From Rhodospirillales bacterium (GTDB lineage: Bacteria; Pseudomonadota; Alphaproteobacteria; Rhodospirillales; Casp-alpha2), in contig JANQIJ010000137.1 in NCBI GenBank assembly GCA_028282185.1, forward strand, positions 1 through 9,143: 9,143 bases of DNA. The letters run 5' to 3'. This document shows, piece after piece, positions 1-7,074 of the stretch (its first letter is position 1; every line of letters begins with the position of its first letter). A program made the translations under genes and the position numbers. Below the pieces are notes generated by a model. That model was given only the letters and a program-made list of their open reading frames with translations. It was not told the origin of the DNA and searched no databases.

Positions 1-581
1 ATGCAGGTGATCTCGATCCCATCGATCAGGTCCATCGGATTGCCCGTCGGCAAGAGCTTGCCGGTAACGGACCCGGCGACCTTTTCGAACTTCAAAAGGA
101 CGGGTGCCGCCGTGCCGGGAACCCCGTCTATGGCCGCGTCGCCGTCGTAGTTCACGGCGCCGTCGGGGGTTTCGACGATGGCCTTGATCACCGAATTCGT
201 ATTCACGTTGTAGATCGTGACCGTCGACCGATCGCCTTGGATCGGCACCAACCCTTTCTCAAGCGCGTAGGGCCCGATGGCAGAAAGGATGTTGCCGCAT
301 GACGGCGTTGTATCGACGGCCGCGTTTTCGATGGACACCTGGGCAAACAGGTAATCGACATCGATGCCCGCGCGGTCCGAGCGGGCGATCATGGCGACCT
401 TGCTGGTCAGGGTATCGGCACCGCCGATGCCGTCGATCTGGCGCATGTCCGGCGATCCCATGATCGACAGCAGGACCCGGTCCCGGGTCTCGATGTCCCG
501 CGGCAGGTCGTCGGTCAGCAGGTAGGGGCCCTTCGACGTCCCGCCGCGCATCAAGACACAGGGAATGGCCGTTTGCGGCAT
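1..581 (-). CDS. 4-oxalomesaconate tautomerase / PrpF-family allylic isomerase (C-terminus beyond window)
   Basis: The first 193 codons of a PrpF/LigU/GalD-type protein run off the left edge. The family has a diaminopimelate-epimerase-like fold and shifts a proton along an allylic di- or tricarboxylate without cofactor; examples are oxalomesaconate keto-enol/allylic isomers in gallate and protocatechuate meta-cleavage, and aconitate isomers for PrpF. The start MPQTAIPCVLMRGGTSKG, with the RGGTSKG signature at residues 12-18, is typical. Lys61 (in TSKVA) and Cys95 (in PSCGN) lie 34 residues apart, matching the Lys66/Cys100 pair I recall for LigU and Lys73/Cys107 for PrpF, so both proposed catalytic residues are present. 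The ATG at 581 is preceded by an AGGGGG ribosome-binding sequence inside the 3' end of the permease gene, only 8 bp away, which indicates co-transcription with the transporter. The family is clear. The substrate (oxalomesaconate or an aconitate) is not settled by the visible half. Confidence 0.88.
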   Translation of the reverse strand, partial: MPQTAIPCVLMRGGTSKGPYLLTDDLPRDIETRDRVLLSIMGSPDMRQIDGIGGADTLTSKVAMIARSDRAGIDVDYLFAQVSIENAAVDTTPSCGNILSAIGPYALEKGLVPIQGDRSTVTIYNVNTNSVIKAIVETPDGAVNYDGDAAIDGVPGTAAPVLLKFEKVAGSVTGKLLPTGNPMDLIDGIEITC

Positions 582-589
582 GGCGCCCC

Positions 590-2623
590 CTATCTGAACG
601 GCCAGGGCAGATCGACCATGGACTGCAGCAGACCCGGCGGGAAATCGCGGTTCAAGACCCAGGCCATGGCGCACATAAAGGCGATGCCCCCGGCGGTGTA
701 GACCGCAGCATGGGCCCAACTCAGACCGGCCCGGAGACGCATGAAGATCAGCAGGAACACCGAAAGCGCCAGAATGAAGCCGACCAGGGAACAGAGCACC
801 AGCAGAAACCCGAACCAGGCCAAGGTCGGCCACAGCCCATGGGCCGCATCGGCGTCGTCGCCGGAAGATTCCCGGTCGGCGAAGATGACATGGGTTTCCG
901 GGTTTCTCATCATGGAGATCAACAAGACGCCGCAGCACAGGATGGCGATCCCGGAAATCAGCATGGGGAAGATCTTGTCGGTGATCAGGCGGTCGTCGAT
1001 CAGGGAAGCGTCGAAGAAGCTGATGATGAAGTAGGCGCTGATCACGAACAGGAACACCATCGGCGCGCGTTTGGTGCCGGTCTGCACGTCGCCTTCGGAC
1101 ATGATCAGTCTCGCCTGGCGGATGCCGAGAACGACGGAGACCACCGTGACGACGATCAGCACCAGGGTGATCGGCCCGAACAAGTAGGCCATGCCCACAT
1201 CGAATCCCTGTTGGAACTTGCTGCCGGCCACTTGATAGGCCTGGTTTGCGAAGGTCTCCGCCGGGTTCGACAGGACGAAACCGATCAGGAACGCGGGACG
1301 GGACCATTCGAACCGGCGCAGGAAGATGCCGATCAGCCCGAACCCGAACAGGGCCGCCAGGTCCGCCAAGTTCTGGCCCGATTGAAACGCGGCGAACGAA
1401 ATCAGCATGAACAGGAAAGGCGCCAACAGGGTGAACCGAATGGTCGTCAATTTGGCGATATGACCCGAAAGTCCGATGCACAGGATCGTTCCGACCACGT
1501 TGGCAAGGGCCAACAGCCAGACGATGGAATAGGTGACGTCAAGATAGTCGGCCGACAGCATTTGCGGGCCCACTTCCAGATCGCCCGCGCCCAGGAGCGC
1601 CACCGCCCCCATGAAGACGGCCATGGAACCGGAGCCGGGAATGCCGAAAATCAGTGTCGGCACCAGGCCGCCGCCTTCCTTGGCGTTGTTCGAGCTCTCC
1701 GGCCCGACGATGCCGCGCACCTCGCCCTTGCCGAAATTGGACTTGTCTTTCGTGGTCTGAACACTGTGGCCGTAGGCGATCCAGTCGACGACCGATCCGC
1801 CCAGACCCGGAATGACGCCGACCATGACACCGATCAGCGAACAGCGGACGGAAAGCCACTTGTTGCGCCACCAATCCCGCACGCCGGCGGCCCAGCCGGC
1901 GCCCAGCTCGGCGGTCTTGGAAATCGACCGGTCCTGGCGCAGGAGGGCGATGATTTCCGGCACGGCGAAAATCCCCAGGCCGACGATCACCAACTTGAAC
2001 CCGTCGGCCAGGTAGGGAAGGTCGTAGCTCGCCATGCGCAGCGACCCGCCGGCGTCCGCTTCGCCGATGGTCCCGACCACCAGACCCAATCCGGCGGCGG
2101 CAAGCCCCTTGAGCGGAATGCGCCCGGCCAGGATCGCGACCATGGAAAGACCCAGGATCGTGATCATCAGCATCTCGGGCAGACCGAAGGCGAGGACGAT
2201 GGGACGCGCGATGAGAATGAAAAACGTCAGGAACAACGCGCCGACGAGGCCGCCGAACAGGGAAGAGGTGAACGCCGCCGCGAGCGCCCGCGCCGCTTCG
2301 CCGCGTTTCGCCAGGGGGAAGCCGTCCAACACCGTCGCCTGGGACGCGGACGAGCCGGGAATGCCCATCAGCACCGACGCGAAGGTGTCCGACGTGGGCA
2401 CCACGGCGACCATGCCGACCATCAGGGCGAGCCCGCTGACCGTGTCCATGCCGAACATGAACGGCAGCACCAGGGACAGGCCGGCGATGCCGCCCAGCCC
2501 GGGGAACACGCCGATGGCAAGGCCCATGACGACGCCGAGCGCCAGATACATCAGAACGCCGGGCTGAAGAATGAGCGCGAAAGCGTCGTTCAACGCCGGT
2601 AAAACTGTCGCCACCAAATCCAT
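590..2623 (-). CDS. tctA: Fused TctA-TctB permease of a tripartite tricarboxylate transporter
   Basis: This 677-residue inner-membrane protein is the transport unit of a TTT-family secondary transporter, driven by the ion gradient and fed by the periplasmic TctC-type protein encoded upstream. Residues 1 to about 515 are TctA (large subunit). They contain the two-fold repeated family signatures PGLGG (41-45 and 272-276), GIPGS (87-91) and GIPGSGS (327-333), plus PESSNNA (308-314), among many hydrophobic segments. Residues about 518-677 form a second unit with about four membrane spans and a charged loop near 565-595, which fits the small subunit TctB. The protein is thus a TctA-TctB fusion; TctA alone is usually near 500 residues. 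I chose the ATG at 2623, which gives MDLVATVLPA and has GGGGGG upstream. The ATG at 2668 would start inside a terminator-like hairpin and add a non-family extension. The stop at 590 lies 8 bp before the isomerase gene. Confidence 0.93.
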   Translation of the reverse strand: MDLVATVLPALNDAFALILQPGVLMYLALGVVMGLAIGVFPGLGGIAGLSLVLPFMFGMDTVSGLALMVGMVAVVPTSDTFASVLMGIPGSSASQATVLDGFPLAKRGEAARALAAAFTSSLFGGLVGALFLTFFILIARPIVLAFGLPEMLMITILGLSMVAILAGRIPLKGLAAAGLGLVVGTIGEADAGGSLRMASYDLPYLADGFKLVIVGLGIFAVPEIIALLRQDRSISKTAELGAGWAAGVRDWWRNKWLSVRCSLIGVMVGVIPGLGGSVVDWIAYGHSVQTTKDKSNFGKGEVRGIVGPESSNNAKEGGGLVPTLIFGIPGSGSMAVFMGAVALLGAGDLEVGPQMLSADYLDVTYSIVWLLALANVVGTILCIGLSGHIAKLTTIRFTLLAPFLFMLISFAAFQSGQNLADLAALFGFGLIGIFLRRFEWSRPAFLIGFVLSNPAETFANQAYQVAGSKFQQGFDVGMAYLFGPITLVLIVVTVVSVVLGIRQARLIMSEGDVQTGTKRAPMVFLFVISAYFIISFFDASLIDDRLITDKIFPMLISGIAILCCGVLLISMMRNPETHVIFADRESSGDDADAAHGLWPTLAWFGFLLVLCSLVGFILALSVFLLIFMRLRAGLSWAHAAVYTAGGIAFMCAMAWVLNRDFPPGLLQSMVDLPWPFR

Positions 2624-2636
2624 GGTCCGCCCCCCG

Positions 2637-2667
2637 AAAAAGGATGCCCCGCCAAAATGGCGGGGCA
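2637..2667 (-). terminator. Hairpin plus U-tract between tctC and tctAB (probable partial terminator)
   Basis: A perfect 10-bp inverted repeat, TGCCCCGCCA (2645-2654) and TGGCGGGGCA (2658-2667), has a 3-nt loop. Read on the minus strand it is followed by TCC and then five T residues (2641-2637). It lies 11 bp after the binding-protein stop codon and 13 bp before the permease start. This is the form of an intrinsic terminator. Its position inside an apparent operon suggests partial read-through, so that binding protein is made in excess over permease, although it could also act as a 3'-end stabiliser. Confidence 0.7.
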
Positions 2668-2678
2668 CCGCCGGCCGA

Positions 2679-3776
2679 TTACTTCTTCAACTTGACGCCG
2701 TACTCGTCGTTCAGCCACTGGACGACGAAGGCCTTGGCCGTCTCAGGCACGGAGGTCGCCTGATCGAGCGCCGCCTTGGCGTCCTTGCCGACGAACATGG
2801 GGTACTTGCCGAGCCGTTTCGAGGAGAGTTGCGCGAAGTCGGGGCGGGCTTTCACCTTGTCGAATGCCTTGGTGAAGGTGTCGATCACCTCCTGCGGCGT
2901 GCCTTGCGGCAGGAACGCGATCTTCTGCACCGGGAAACCGGCCGTGAAGAAGGCCTTCCAGGCATCCCAGGCTTTGCCGCTGGTTTCGCAGCCATCGGTC
3001 TTCTCGCAGACTTCCTTGAAGGTGGGAACCTCCGGGAAGGTCGGATCGCGGACGATCTTGCCGTCGATGAGGGAGCCCCAGGTCATCATCGGCACGGCCT
3101 TGCCGGCCTTGACCAGGGAGGCCACGCCTTTCAGATAACCGGACGTGGTCTGGTAGTCGATGTTGGCTTCCCCCCGCTCGAACATCAGGCGGCCGTCGCC
3201 CCGGCCCTTGATGCCGAACACCGGCTTGACGTTCAGGCCCAGCATCTTCCAGGCCAGCAGCGGCACCAGGTCGAGACGCGTGGCGCCCTGCGAGCCGTAG
3301 ATGAAGTTCACGTCCTTCAAGTTGTTGGCGGAACCGTCGAATTTCTTGGCCAGGTCCGGCGGCAGATAGGCGACGCCGCCCGTCCCGGTGGCCATGACCG
3401 GGTTCCAGTCCTTGTATTCGTAGCGCACGCGGGGATCGCCCAGCAGGTAGGGGAACTGGGTCGAGCCGGAGGATCCGAACATGACCGTTCCGTCGCCCTT
3501 TCTCTGGCGCTGGAACCAGTTGGCGCCCTTGGTCGAACCGGCGCCCGGCATGAACTTCACGACGACCGTGGGTTTGCCGGGAAGGGCTTCGCTGAGCAGC
3601 GGCGCGAAGAAGTTGGCCCATTTGGCCGAACCGCCCTTTTCCGAGAACGGAATGGTCCAGGTGACGGTTTTTCCTTCAAGGTTCACCGCCGCCGCCGTCT
3701 GGGCATGGGCAAGGGTCATGGCCGCGGCGGCAAGGCCTAACGTCATGCGGCGGATGGATACTTTGAACAAGGACAT
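2679..3776 (-). CDS. tctC: TctC-type periplasmic tricarboxylate-binding protein
   Basis: This is a 365-residue secreted solute-binding protein of the TctC/Bug kind, which captures a carboxylate in the periplasm and passes it to the TctAB permease encoded just downstream. Residues 1 to about 30 form a signal peptide: basic start (SIRR), hydrophobic core (LGLAAAAMTLA) and an AHA or AAA cleavage region. The mature part begins with a first beta strand ending IPFSEKGGSAKWA (42-54). It then has MPGAGSTKGANW (76-87) and FGSSGSTQF (100-108), the counterparts of the usual PGAGG and ligand-loop motifs. It is longer and more divergent than common Bug proteins (about 300-330 residues) and has one Cys pair (257 and 263) that could form a disulfide. 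The ATG at 3776 is chosen because it gives the signal peptide and has GGGAGAG upstream; an in-frame ATG at 3839 would place 21 polar residues before it. The ligand is unknown, and a tricarboxylate is inferred from the neighbours. Confidence 0.88.
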   Translation of the reverse strand: MSLFKVSIRRMTLGLAAAAMTLAHAQTAAAVNLEGKTVTWTIPFSEKGGSAKWANFFAPLLSEALPGKPTVVVKFMPGAGSTKGANWFQRQRKGDGTVMFGSSGSTQFPYLLGDPRVRYEYKDWNPVMATGTGGVAYLPPDLAKKFDGSANNLKDVNFIYGSQGATRLDLVPLLAWKMLGLNVKPVFGIKGRGDGRLMFERGEANIDYQTTSGYLKGVASLVKAGKAVPMMTWGSLIDGKIVRDPTFPEVPTFKEVCEKTDGCETSGKAWDAWKAFFTAGFPVQKIAFLPQGTPQEVIDTFTKAFDKVKARPDFAQLSSKRLGKYPMFVGKDAKAALDQATSVPETAKAFVVQWLNDEYGVKLKK

Positions 3777-3811
3777 TTTGTCTCTCCCAATGTCAACAAG
3801 CGTTTCGAGGC

Positions 3812-3839
3812 TCTCTATTATTCTTGCTATTGTGGTCAA
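3812..3839 (-). promoter_or_regulatory. Candidate promoter for the tctC operon
   Basis: Read on the minus strand, TTGACC (3839-3834) is separated by 16 nt from TAGAGA (3817-3812), within an AT-rich stretch about 35 bp upstream of the binding-protein start. The -35 match to the sigma-70 consensus is good and the -10 match is weak. This is a positional suggestion only. Confidence 0.3.
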
Positions 3840-3900
3840 GGCAGCGCGCTCGATTATGGCAGCCTACCGGACCAATCTTTCAGATACCTATCAGGCGGAG

Positions 3901-3916
3901 GACGAAAATTTTCGTC
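3901..3916. promoter_or_regulatory. Perfect 16-bp palindrome, candidate operator
   Basis: GACGAAAATTTTCGTC is an uninterrupted palindrome with two 8-bp arms. It lies between the isocitrate dehydrogenase stop and the binding-protein start, about 60 bp upstream of the candidate -35. It has no U-tract on either strand, so a terminator role is unlikely. The symmetry suggests a site for a dimeric regulator. OmpR-type regulators such as the neighbouring TctD-like protein more often use direct repeats, so the binding protein is unknown. Confidence 0.4.
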
Positions 3917-3937
3917 GTTTCCGGGGCAAAGCTCCCG

Positions 3938-3951
3938 CCGGCAACGGCCGG
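3938..3951 (-). terminator. Weak hairpin just after the isocitrate dehydrogenase stop
   Basis: CCGGC (3938-3942) pairs with GCCGG (3947-3951) across a 4-nt loop, immediately after the TAG stop of the minus-strand isocitrate dehydrogenase gene. Only a short CTTT follows, so it would be a poor intrinsic terminator. It may simply protect the 3' end. Confidence 0.25.
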
Positions 3952-3952
3952 T

Positions 3953-6181
3953 CTAGCCGTCGACGATCGCGTTCAACGTGGCGCTCGGGCGCATGACCGC
4001 GGATACTTTATCGCCATCGGGAAGGTAGTATCCACCCAGGTCGCCGGGTTTTCCGTGCGCCGCGTCAAGCTCGTCCAGGATCGTCTGCTCGCTGCTCTCG
4101 AGCGCCTCGGCCATATCCTTGAAATGCGCCCTCAATGCCATGTCGCGATCCTGATCGGCCATGGCCCGGGCCCAGTACATGGCGAGGTAGAAATGGCTGA
4201 CCCGGGTGTCCAGGTCCGTCGCGCCGGGGCCGGGGGACTTGTCGTTGTCCAACAGCTTTTCCGTCGCCGTGTCCAGGGCTCGGCCCAACACCCGGGCCTT
4301 GTCGTTGCCCGATACCTTGGCCAGGTGCTCCAAGGCGGCGCCGAGCGCACAGAACTCGCCCAGCGAGTCCCAGCAGAAATGGCCTTCCTCCATGAGCTGG
4401 CGATACAGCACCGGCGCGGACCCGCCGGCGCCGGTCTCGAACAGACCGCCGCCCGCCAGCAAGGGCACGATGGACAGCATCTTGGCGCTGGTCCCGACCT
4501 CCAATATGGGAAACAGGTCGGTCAGGTAGTCGCGCAGCACGTTGCCGGTGACCGAAACGGTGTTCAGCCCTTTCTTGATCCGCGCCAATGAGAACCGCGT
4601 CGCCTCGCGCAGGTTCATGATGCGGATATCGAGACCCTCGATATCGTGATCCCGGAGGTATTTCTCGACCAGCCTGATCTGTTCCCGGTGATGGGCGCGC
4701 TTCTTGTTGAGCCAGAAAATCGTCGGATCGCCCGTCGCGCGGGCCCGTTCCACGGCCAGCTTCACCCAGTCGCGGATCGGCTCGTCCTCGGCCATGCACA
4801 TGCGCCAGATGTCGCCTTGTTCGACAACGTGTTCATGAATGACCTCGCCACCGGCGTCCACGACCCGCATCTTGCCGTCGCCGGGAACCACGAAGGTTTG
4901 CAGGTGGGAGCCATATTCCTCTGCCTTGTCCGCCATCAGCCCGACGTTGGCCACCGAGCCCATCTCGGCCGGGTCGAAGGCGCCATGTTCCTTACAGAAC
5001 CGAATGGCCTCCTGATAAATGGGGACGTAGCAGTAATCGGGGATCACGCATTTCACGTCCCGGGGCTCGCCGTCGGGCCCCCAGGCCTTGCCCCCGGCGC
5101 GGATCAGCGCCGGCATGGAGGCATCGACGATCACGTCCGACGGAACATGTAGGTTGGTGATCCCACGCGCCGAATCCACCATGTAAAGATCCGGGCCGGC
5201 CTCCAGGCAGGCGTTGAAATCCGCCTCGATGATCCTGCGCCGGTCATCGGGTAGCGACTGAATTTTACCGATCAGATCGCCAATCCCGTTGTTGGGGTTG
5301 ACCCCCAGTTCACCCAGCACGGCGGCATGTTTATGGAACAGACCCTTGAAGAAGGCCGAAACCGCATGCCCGAACATGACCGGATCGGACACCTTCATCA
5401 TGGTTGCCTTCAGGTGCAGGGAAAACAGCACGTCCAATGCCTTGGCGTCTTCGATCTGATCCTCGAGAAAGGCGCTGAGGGCCTTGGCGCTCATGAACGT
5501 GGCGTCCAGCACCTGCCCCGCGTGCAGGGCCGTGGCCTCCTTCATCACCGTCACGTTGCCCAAGACATCCTCGAATTCGATCCGCGCGTCGCCGGCCTGG
5601 GCCTCGGAAATGGTTTTCGATTTTTCGTTTGAAAAGAAATCGCCGCCCGTCATGGTCGCGACGTGGGTCTTGGATGTCGGTGACCATGCGCCCATCCGGT
5701 GCGGATGTTTCCGCGCATAGGCCTTCACCGCCTTGGGCGCGCGGCGATCGGAATTTCCTTCCCTCAAAACCGGGTTCACGGCGCTGCCCAAGACCTTTCT
5801 GTACTTTTCCAGGATCAGTTCCTGCGCGTTGTCAGCGGGTTCTTCCGGATAATCGGGGACCGGAAAGCCTCGCCCTTGAAGTTCCGCGACCGCCGCTTTC
5901 AATTGCGGCACCGACGCGCTGATGTTGGGCAGTTTGACGATGTTCGCATCCGGCTCGGTCACCATGGCGCCCAGACCGGCCAGGTCGTCCGCGACCCGAT
6001 GATCCGCCGAGAGCGTTTCGGCGAACCCCGCCAGGATACGCCCGGCCAATGAGATGTTCCGTGTGCCGACCTTGATCCCGGCGGGCCGGGTGAAGGCTTG
6101 GATGATCGGCAGCAACGACGCGCTCGCCAGTTCGGGCGACTCGTCGACCGTCGTATATGTGATGTCGATCCCATCGGTCAT
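3953..6181 (-). CDS. icd: Monomeric isocitrate dehydrogenase, predicted NAD+-type cofactor site
   Basis: This cytoplasmic 742-residue enzyme decarboxylates isocitrate to 2-oxoglutarate in the TCA cycle. Length and sequence match the monomeric IDH family (about 740 residues) from end to end, including LPNISASVPQLKAA (84-97), SAVNPVLREGNSDRRAP (133-149), HLKATMMKVSDP, GITNLHVPSDVIVDASMPA, GNVLRDYLTDLFPI and the C-terminal MRPSAT. Ser133, Arg140 and Arg146 align with Azotobacter substrate residues Ser132, Arg139 and Arg145. The cofactor site differs. Azotobacter His589, Arg600 and Arg649, which hold the NADP+ 2'-phosphate, align without gaps to Leu592, Cys603 and Pro652. Loss of all three predicts NAD+ use; NAD+-specific monomeric IDHs are known, for example in Campylobacter. 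The alignment is from memory of the Azotobacter protein. The ATG at 6181 is chosen over an in-frame ATG at 6280 because family similarity starts there (ITYTTVDESPELA) and GGGAG lies 11 nt upstream. The gene diverges from a two-component system. Confidence 0.97.
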   Translation of the reverse strand: MTDGIDITYTTVDESPELASASLLPIIQAFTRPAGIKVGTRNISLAGRILAGFAETLSADHRVADDLAGLGAMVTEPDANIVKLPNISASVPQLKAAVAELQGRGFPVPDYPEEPADNAQELILEKYRKVLGSAVNPVLREGNSDRRAPKAVKAYARKHPHRMGAWSPTSKTHVATMTGGDFFSNEKSKTISEAQAGDARIEFEDVLGNVTVMKEATALHAGQVLDATFMSAKALSAFLEDQIEDAKALDVLFSLHLKATMMKVSDPVMFGHAVSAFFKGLFHKHAAVLGELGVNPNNGIGDLIGKIQSLPDDRRRIIEADFNACLEAGPDLYMVDSARGITNLHVPSDVIVDASMPALIRAGGKAWGPDGEPRDVKCVIPDYCYVPIYQEAIRFCKEHGAFDPAEMGSVANVGLMADKAEEYGSHLQTFVVPGDGKMRVVDAGGEVIHEHVVEQGDIWRMCMAEDEPIRDWVKLAVERARATGDPTIFWLNKKRAHHREQIRLVEKYLRDHDIEGLDIRIMNLREATRFSLARIKKGLNTVSVTGNVLRDYLTDLFPILEVGTSAKMLSIVPLLAGGGLFETGAGGSAPVLYRQLMEEGHFCWDSLGEFCALGAALEHLAKVSGNDKARVLGRALDTATEKLLDNDKSPGPGATDLDTRVSHFYLAMYWARAMADQDRDMALRAHFKDMAEALESSEQTILDELDAAHGKPGDLGGYYLPDGDKVSAVMRPSATLNAIVDG

Positions 6182-6408
6182 GATTTTGCTTACTCCCGCA
6201 TCGACGGATTGCCCCGGGCGTCGCGGACCGCCGTGGCGCCTGCCGCGCCGCCTTCGCGTCACCGACGACCACGGTGTCATCCCAAGAATAAATACCGGAC
6301 CTGCCTTTCATTCCGCTTTCGAATGGCGGATGCCGGACCGCCGGGCACTTACCCTAAGGTTGCAGATGGTGTAAGCTGGAAAGAAAAAAATGGGAGGCAG
6401 CGCGGACC
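6182..6408. promoter_or_regulatory. Divergent promoter region between icd and the two-component system
   Basis: This 227-bp gap separates two genes read outward and must hold both promoters. For the minus strand, an AT-rich island (6284-6294) offers a -10-like TATTCT (6290-6285) with only a weak GAATGA 17 nt further upstream. For the plus strand, TTACCC (6349-6354) and TAAGCT (6372-6377) are 17 nt apart but each matches consensus at only about three positions. Regulated promoters needing an activator would fit. GGGAGG (6392-6397) serves the response regulator. Open frames crossing the gap carry no recognisable protein. Confidence 0.45.
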
Positions 6409-7074
6409 TTGAGGATCGTCTTAATCGAGGATCATGCCAGTCTTGCGGAAAGTATCCGCAAGGCGATCGAAGCCATGGACCACGCCGTTGATGTCATCGA
6501 TGACGGGGACCTGGCTGTCGACGTGCTGGCATCACAAGACTTCGATCTGGCGATTTTGGATCTGGCGCTGCCCGGCGCCGACGGGATAGAGGTGCTGCGC
6601 ACCTTGCGTCAACGGGGGTCCGCCATGCCCGTGCTGATCCTGACCGCGCGCACGGGCCTGGACGATCGGATCAAAGGCCTGGATCTGGGCGCCGACGATT
6701 ACCTGACCAAGCCCTTCGAAATGGCGGAGTTGGAGGCCCGCGTCCGCGCCCTGTTACGCCGAAGCGACGGCATCAAATGCGCCATGGTGACCTATGGTCC
6801 GCTGAGTTTCGATACCGGCAACCGGGTCGTCCACCTGGATGGCGAAGACATCAACCTGACGCCGCGCGAACGGGGTGTCCTGGAGGTATTGGTCCGCAAC
6901 CACGCCAGCGTGGTGCGCAAGGAACAGATCGGCGAGCATATCTTTTCCTTCAACGATGATGCGAGTCTGACCGCCATCGAGCTCTATGTCCATCGCTTGC
7001 GGAAGAAGCTGGATCATCCCGATGTCCAGATCCGGACCATTCGAGGCCTCGGCTACATGTTGGAATGCGAATGA
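6409..7074 (+). CDS. tctD: TctD-like OmpR-family response regulator
   Basis: This 221-residue DNA-binding response regulator is the output partner of the sensor kinase encoded next. The receiver domain (about 1-115) has the acidic pocket Glu7/Asp8, phospho-acceptor Asp51 in AILDLALPG, Thr79 in LILTA and Lys101 in LTKPF. The C-terminal half (about 125-221) is a winged-helix domain of OmpR type, with the signature around LTPRERGVLEVL and ending TIRGLGYMLE. The start is a TTG at 6409, which gives the canonical MRIVLIEDH; GGGAGG lies 11 nt upstream, a longer gap than usual. The ATG at 6390 is out of frame. The gene overlaps the kinase gene, so the two are translated together. The TctD assignment rests on the kinase family and the nearby transporter; other TctD paralogues regulate unrelated uptake systems. 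Likely targets here are the tct operon and perhaps icd. Confidence 0.93.
   Translation: MRIVLIEDHASLAESIRKAIEAMDHAVDVIDDGDLAVDVLASQDFDLAILDLALPGADGIEVLRTLRQRGSAMPVLILTARTGLDDRIKGLDLGADDYLTKPFEMAELEARVRALLRRSDGIKCAMVTYGPLSFDTGNRVVHLDGEDINLTPRERGVLEVLVRNHASVVRKEQIGEHIFSFNDDASLTAIELYVHRLRKKLDHPDVQIRTIRGLGYMLECE

Noticed and set aside
710..2602. 630-residue plus-strand open frame opposite the permease gene
   Set aside because: Its protein is rich in Gln, His, Asp, Arg and Gly with no family features, as expected for the antisense frame of a high-GC membrane-protein gene. The minus strand encodes an unmistakable TctA-TctB.
2624..2668. In-frame upstream ATG at 2668 for the permease
   Set aside because: It lies on the descending arm of a terminator-like hairpin, has no ribosome-binding site, and encodes residues not seen in TctA.
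2571..3740. 389-residue plus-strand open frame opposite tctC
   Set aside because: It is the antisense shadow of the binding-protein gene, has low-complexity composition and starts inside the permease.
3824..4591. Plus-strand open frame entering the isocitrate dehydrogenase region
   Set aside because: Most of it is antisense to the conserved C-terminus of the isocitrate dehydrogenase and it matches no recognisable protein.
6182..6280. In-frame upstream ATG at 6280 extending isocitrate dehydrogenase by 33 residues
   Set aside because: The extension is Arg/Pro/Gly-rich with no family counterpart. The known monomeric-IDH N-terminus aligns from the ATG at 6181.
6098..6412. Plus-strand open frame across the icd/tctD gap
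   Set aside because: It overlaps the isocitrate dehydrogenase N-terminus in antisense, has Arg/Pro-rich composition, and lacks a ribosome-binding site.
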